From positions 22,710 through 86,709 of the forward strand of contig NZ_JAHLOS010000016.1 in NCBI RefSeq assembly GCF_018917525.1: a stretch of DNA of 64,000 bases, written 5' to 3'. This document shows, in pieces, positions 60,662 to 64,000 of the stretch; the stretch's first letter is position 1, and every line of letters begins with the position of its first letter. Both the position numbers and the translations under genes were made by a program. Source of the DNA: Enterococcus raffinosus. GTDB taxonomy: Bacteria; Bacillota; Bacilli; Lactobacillales; Enterococcaceae. The notes beneath the pieces were generated by a model. That model saw only the letters and a program-made list of their open reading frames with translations, made no database searches and was not told where the DNA came from.

Positions 60662-61405
60662 ATGAATACAATTGATGCAACGGAAATCGTTGAAAAAATG
60701 AGCAACCAAAAAATTAACTATGATCGTGTGTTGCATAAGATGATTCAATCTTGGGAAAAACAAGCGGTTCGCCCACGAATTTTGATTCATTCCTGTTGTG
60801 CACCCTGCAGTACCTATACATTGGAATTTTTAACCCAGCATGCGGATGTGACGATCTTCTTCTCGAATTCAAACATCCATCCTGAAAGTGAATACCAGCG
60901 TCGAGTTTTAGTTCAAGAAAAATTTATCAATGACTTTAATGCGGCAACTGGCAATCAGGTCGATCTGATTGTTGATGAGTACAAACCGAATGAATTCATT
61001 CAATTGATGCAGCAAAAAGAACTAACAGAAGAACCAGAAGGCGGTAAACGTTGCACCGCCTGCTTCAATATGCGGCTGGATTTAGCCGCAAAAGAAGCGC
61101 TAGAACGCGGGTATGATTATTTCGGGAGTGCACTGACGATCTCGCCGAAAAAAAATAGTCAACTGATTAATCAGATCGGCATGGATATTCAAAAAATCTA
61201 CAATACGCATTACCTGCCGAGTGATTTCAAAAAGAATTCCGGCTATCAGCGTTCGATCGAGATGTGTAAAGAGTACGATGTGTACCGCCAGTGCTATTGC
61301 GGCTGTGTATTTGCAGCAAAGCAACAGGGATGCGATTTGAAAATAATTAACAAAGAGGCAAAAGCCTTCGTAAAGGAATACCAGAAACAACCAACCGAAG
61401 CATAG
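60662..61405 (+). CDS. queH: Epoxyqueuosine reductase QueH
   Basis: About 247 residues. The family's cysteine pattern is visible: LIHSCCAPCSTYTLEFL near the N-terminus, GGKRCTACFNMRLDLAA, and YRQCYCGCVFAAKQQGC. QueH reduces epoxyqueuosine to queuosine in tRNA, using an Fe-S cluster bound by these cysteines, and replaces QueG in many Firmicutes. ATG 60662 is chosen for AGGTGA 4 nt upstream; the frame is open further upstream (to 60470) but that segment is hydrophobic and AT-rich, without signals. Confidence 0.9.
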   Translation: MNTIDATEIVEKMSNQKINYDRVLHKMIQSWEKQAVRPRILIHSCCAPCSTYTLEFLTQHADVTIFFSNSNIHPESEYQRRVLVQEKFINDFNAATGNQVDLIVDEYKPNEFIQLMQQKELTEEPEGGKRCTACFNMRLDLAAKEALERGYDYFGSALTISPKKNSQLINQIGMDIQKIYNTHYLPSDFKKNSGYQRSIEMCKEYDVYRQCYCGCVFAAKQQGCDLKIINKEAKAFVKEYQKQPTEA

Positions 61406-61443
61406 AAAATGGACCGATAGAAAAACTATCGGTTCGTTTTTTG
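61405..61443 (+). terminator. Terminator after queH
   Basis: GACCGATAG (61412-61420) pairs with CTATCGGTT (61426-61434), followed by a T run. Confidence 0.85.
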
Positions 61444-61530
61444 AAAAAAATCAAATCCCACATAAAAATTTTACAATATTCACGGATCATTGCATTTTTC
61501 TAAATTTTGTTGCATCTCACATTGATAGCC

Positions 61531-61560
61531 TTTACATACCAACCGTTTTTTCGATACAAT
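61531..61560 (+). promoter_or_regulatory. Sigma-A type promoter of the LtaS-family gene
   Basis: -35 TTTACA (61531-61536), 18-bp spacer, -10 TACAAT (61555-61560), about 37 bp ahead of the start codon. Confidence 0.6.
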
Positions 61561-61596
61561 TAACTAATTAGAACATGGACTAAGAGAGGTTATGAC

Positions 61597-63690
61597 ATGA
61601 TCAAAGAAAAACTGAACTCGAGATTCGGCTTCTTTCTCATATTGACGCTATTGTTATGGGCAAAAAATCTATTTGCCTATTTGGTTGATTTTGATTTGCG
61701 GTTGGATAATGCGCTTCAGGTCTTTATCCTGCTGATCAATCCGATAGCGACCACGATGCTCTTTTTGTCGATCTTTTTATTTATTCGAAGGACGAAAGCT
61801 GCCTATATCACGGGTTATCTCATTTACTTATTACTGAGCATCTTACTTTTTGCTAACGTGGTTTATTATCAAGAATTCACCGATTTCCTCACCATTGATA
61901 CAATATTAGGTGCCGGAAAAGTCGCCAGCGGGCTTGGAGAAAGTGCGATTCGATTGTTTAAGCCCCATGATGTTCTGTATTTTCTGGACTGTATTTTTGT
62001 ACTAGCCGCTTTACTACTAAAGAAATTCCCATTGGATATCCGTCCGGTTCGAGCAAAGCTGGCTTTTACTGTTACGATGGCTTCACTCTTGTTTCTCGCC
62101 GGAAATATTGCACTAGCAGAAACAAGTCGTCCAGGCTTATTGACTAGAACGTTTTCTAGAGATTATCTAGTGAAATATTTAGGAATCAACGCCTATACCG
62201 TTTACGACGGTGTCAAAACCTATCAAGTATCACAAATCCGCGCACAAGCCAGTCCTAATGATATGGAGGTTTTAGCGGAAAAGCTCAAGCAGCAGCCAAA
62301 GGAAACAAACAAGGACTTATTTGGTATTGCAAAAGATAAGAATATTATCTATGTCCATCTGGAAAGTGCCCACCAATTTTTGATAGACTACAAGTTGAAA
62401 GATGAAAACGGTGTCGAACATGAAGTCATGCCCTTTGTAAATAGTCTGTATCACAGTCAAAGCTCTTTCAGCTTCGACAATGTTTACCATCAGGTCAGCG
62501 CAGGTAAAACCAGTGATGCGGAAACATTATTGGAAAATTCCTTGTTTGGTCTGAATCAAGGTTCCCTATTTTCACAGCTGGGTGGCAAGAATACCTTTAA
62601 TGCCGCACCTGCGATTTTTGATCAAAAATTAGGCTATACAACCGCTGCTTTTCACGGAAATGCTGGGAATTTTTGGAACCGTAATGAGACGTATAAACGA
62701 TTTGGTTATCAGCACTTCTTTGATTCCAGCTACTATAGCTTGAATGATAAAAACTCTTTCCAATACGGCTTACATGATAAACCCTTTTTCCAGCAATCGG
62801 TGAAATATTTGGAGCACCTACAACAGCCTTTTTACGCGAAATTTTTAGCAGTCTCTAATCACTACCCGTTTTCTGAGTTACCTGAAGCGGAGAATGGTTT
62901 TCCAAAGGTAGACACAGGAGATTCAACAATTGACGGGTACTTTGCCACAGCGAATTATACCGATACCGCCATCAAAGAATTCTTTGATTATTTAAAAGCC
63001 AGTGGTCTTTACGAAAATTCTATAATCGTTTTGTATGGCGATCACTACGGTATTTCTGATTCACGTATTGAGGCCACTAAAGAATTATTTGGCAAAGAGG
63101 ATTGGACGACCTTTGATACCATCGAAGCGCAAAAGGTACCTTTGATCATTCATCTTCCGGGACAAGAAAATGGGACGACTAGTCATACCTATGGCGGCCA
63201 AATCGATGTCCTGCCCACGCTATTGAATTTAGTGGGTTATAATTCAAGTAATTTAATGCTGTTTGGCAACGATCTGCTTTCTCCTAATCGAGAACAGCTA
63301 GTCGCCTTCCGCAATGGAGATTTTGTTACGGAGGACTATTCTTACCATAAAGGCGATATTTACGATAATCAAACCGGTGCCTTATTGAACTTTAGTCAGC
63401 CGGAAATACTAGAAGAAGCCAAAGAAGTTAAAAAGAAAGTCGAGGAACAGCTGGACATCTCCGATCAGATCAACAATGGGGATCTACTGCGGTTTTATTA
63501 CGACAGTGGTTTAAGCCCAGTTAAAGTAGAGGAAATCAATTATAAAAATTCGGTGAAAACCTTAAACGGAATTGAGAAAAAGCTAGGTGAGAAATCAACC
63601 AGCGTCTTTTCGAAGAATAATCAGCGATCAACAGAAGATATGTATAAAACACAGTCCTTCAAGGAATACGCCGAAGAAGCCAATAAATAG
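61597..63690 (+). CDS. LtaS family lipoteichoic acid synthase
   Basis: A 697-residue protein. Five N-terminal transmembrane helices (about 10-190) lead into an extracellular sulfatase-fold domain. Active-site features: YVHLESAHQF (metal Glu), HQVSAGKTSDAETL (catalytic Thr), and VLYGDHYGISD (Asp-His metal pair), with a further His in AVSNHYPFSEL. It polymerises glycerol phosphate from phosphatidylglycerol outside the membrane. The C-terminal tail is coiled-coil-like and hydrophilic. It is monocistronic with a terminator. Whether it is the main LtaS or a second paralogue cannot be told. Confidence 0.92.
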   Translation: MIKEKLNSRFGFFLILTLLLWAKNLFAYLVDFDLRLDNALQVFILLINPIATTMLFLSIFLFIRRTKAAYITGYLIYLLLSILLFANVVYYQEFTDFLTIDTILGAGKVASGLGESAIRLFKPHDVLYFLDCIFVLAALLLKKFPLDIRPVRAKLAFTVTMASLLFLAGNIALAETSRPGLLTRTFSRDYLVKYLGINAYTVYDGVKTYQVSQIRAQASPNDMEVLAEKLKQQPKETNKDLFGIAKDKNIIYVHLESAHQFLIDYKLKDENGVEHEVMPFVNSLYHSQSSFSFDNVYHQVSAGKTSDAETLLENSLFGLNQGSLFSQLGGKNTFNAAPAIFDQKLGYTTAAFHGNAGNFWNRNETYKRFGYQHFFDSSYYSLNDKNSFQYGLHDKPFFQQSVKYLEHLQQPFYAKFLAVSNHYPFSELPEAENGFPKVDTGDSTIDGYFATANYTDTAIKEFFDYLKASGLYENSIIVLYGDHYGISDSRIEATKELFGKEDWTTFDTIEAQKVPLIIHLPGQENGTTSHTYGGQIDVLPTLLNLVGYNSSNLMLFGNDLLSPNREQLVAFRNGDFVTEDYSYHKGDIYDNQTGALLNFSQPEILEEAKEVKKKVEEQLDISDQINNGDLLRFYYDSGLSPVKVEEINYKNSVKTLNGIEKKLGEKSTSVFSKNNQRSTEDMYKTQSFKEYAEEANK

Positions 63691-63731
63691 AAAAATGCGA
63701 AAGCCGTTTACGAACAGCTTTCGCGTTTTTA
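63690..63731 (+). terminator. Terminator after the LtaS-family gene
   Basis: AAAAATGCGAAAGC (63691-63704) pairs with GCTTTCGCGTTTTT (63717-63730). It ends in a T run and works on both strands. Confidence 0.88.
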
Positions 63732-63757
63732 TTAATAAATTAGTTTCTTTAATACCT

Positions 63758-63874
63758 TCAGTTCTCCGGCAGAACCAATAGACGACACCTGATTTTTTGC
63801 TGTCGCCAAAAGATCGGCCTTTCAAAATCGATATTTTTATCGTTAAAAATTTCAGTCGCAACTGCTTTTATCAT
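63758..63874 (-). CDS. Candidate 38-aa protein at the window edge
   Basis: ATG 63874 follows a strong GAGGAGGATACA ribosome binding site. The product MIKAVATEIFNDKNIDFERP continues IFWRQQKIRCRLLVLPEN and stops at 63758. It may be an intact mini-protein, or the start of a longer gene broken by a frameshift, because the neighbouring frame stays open for 40 more codons. No family is recognised. A perfect 16-bp palindrome lies just upstream. Confidence 0.4.
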   Translation of the reverse strand: MIKAVATEIFNDKNIDFERPIFWRQQKIRCRLLVLPEN

Positions 63875-63902
63875 TTGTATCCTCCTCGTAATATATTTTT
63901 TA

Positions 63903-63918
63903 GAGTGATAAATCACTC
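63903..63918. promoter_or_regulatory. Perfect 16-bp palindrome, candidate operator
   Basis: GAGTGATAAATCACTC reads the same on both strands. It lies 29 bp upstream of the 38-aa reading frame, a position suited to a repressor site. Confidence 0.4.
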
Positions 63919-64000
63919 CAGTTTTATTCTCTTGTTCTTTGATAATTTAATAACACTTTAGTTGCTTGGTGCTTGTGTGATGTTCTAGAATTGACTCCTG

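Overview
The window reads as a low-GC Firmicutes chromosome, most likely an Enterococcus or close Lactobacillales relative. Supporting evidence is the Gls24/GlsB/AmaP stress operon, PepX and PepV peptidases, an Lsa-type ABC-F protein, several PTS operons with PRD or GntR regulators, CcpA-like cre sites and strong AGGAGG ribosome binding sites. The species cannot be fixed from the sequence alone; an E. avium-group organism would fit but this is inference. Nothing indicates phage, CRISPR, rRNA or tRNA.

Layout. 1-3.3 kb: AI-2E type permease (5' cut by the window edge), aminotransferase with an Lrp-type regulator, and a small protein. 3.4-6.8 kb: a patchy region with a DUF3789 mini-protein, an orphan membrane protein, a DeoR regulator with a HAD phosphatase, and a frameshifted gene next to a nucleotidyltransferase-like remnant. 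7-10 kb: a general stress operon (SDR, 43-aa protein, AmaP, DUF2273, Gls24, GlsB and perhaps a 45-aa protein). 10-16 kb: CorA, HTH protein, TMEM175-like channel, PepX, zinc-ribbon protein. 16-25 kb: GH38 alpha-mannosidase with a fructose-family PTS and PRD regulator, flanked by MFS carriers. 25-29 kb: PepV, OPT oligopeptide transporter and a PqqD-like protein. 30-39 kb: pyruvate phosphate dikinase, small conserved proteins, a 155-bp tandem repeat, a neopullulanase-type GH13, an Lsa-type ABC-F gene behind an attenuator-like leader, and two tandem DUF3841 paralogues.

39-53 kb is the standout. A minus-strand operon trxB-trxA-grdA-grdC-grdD-(grdE/I)-(grdB/H)-BCCT transporter encodes a complete glycine/sarcosine/betaine reductase. 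Two of its genes, GrdA and the GrdB-type subunit, carry in-frame UGA selenocysteine codons, so naive gene callers break them. The neighbouring BCCT carrier suggests glycine betaine as substrate, giving acetyl phosphate and trimethylamine. An FCD-type GntR regulator lies downstream, and a 30-bp near-perfect palindrome sits ahead of trxB. Immediately upstream is a second anaerobic module: a glycyl radical enzyme whose catalytic positions match trans-4-hydroxy-L-proline dehydratase (HypD), its activase, and a divergent XRE-cupin regulator.

53-60 kb: a methyltransferase, a frameshifted N-formylglutamate amidohydrolase, then a lactose/cellobiose-family PTS with an aspartylglucosaminidase. A second operon encodes a UTRA-type GntR regulator and an M20 dipeptidase. 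The two operons share the same paired GTATATAC operator, which suggests a regulon for glycosyl-asparagine use. 60-64 kb: QueH, an LtaS-family lipoteichoic acid synthase, and a tiny ORF at the edge.

Taken together the region is rich in catabolic functions for host-derived nitrogen and glycans (betaine, hydroxyproline, proline peptides, mannosides, glycosyl-asparagine). That overall reading is inference.
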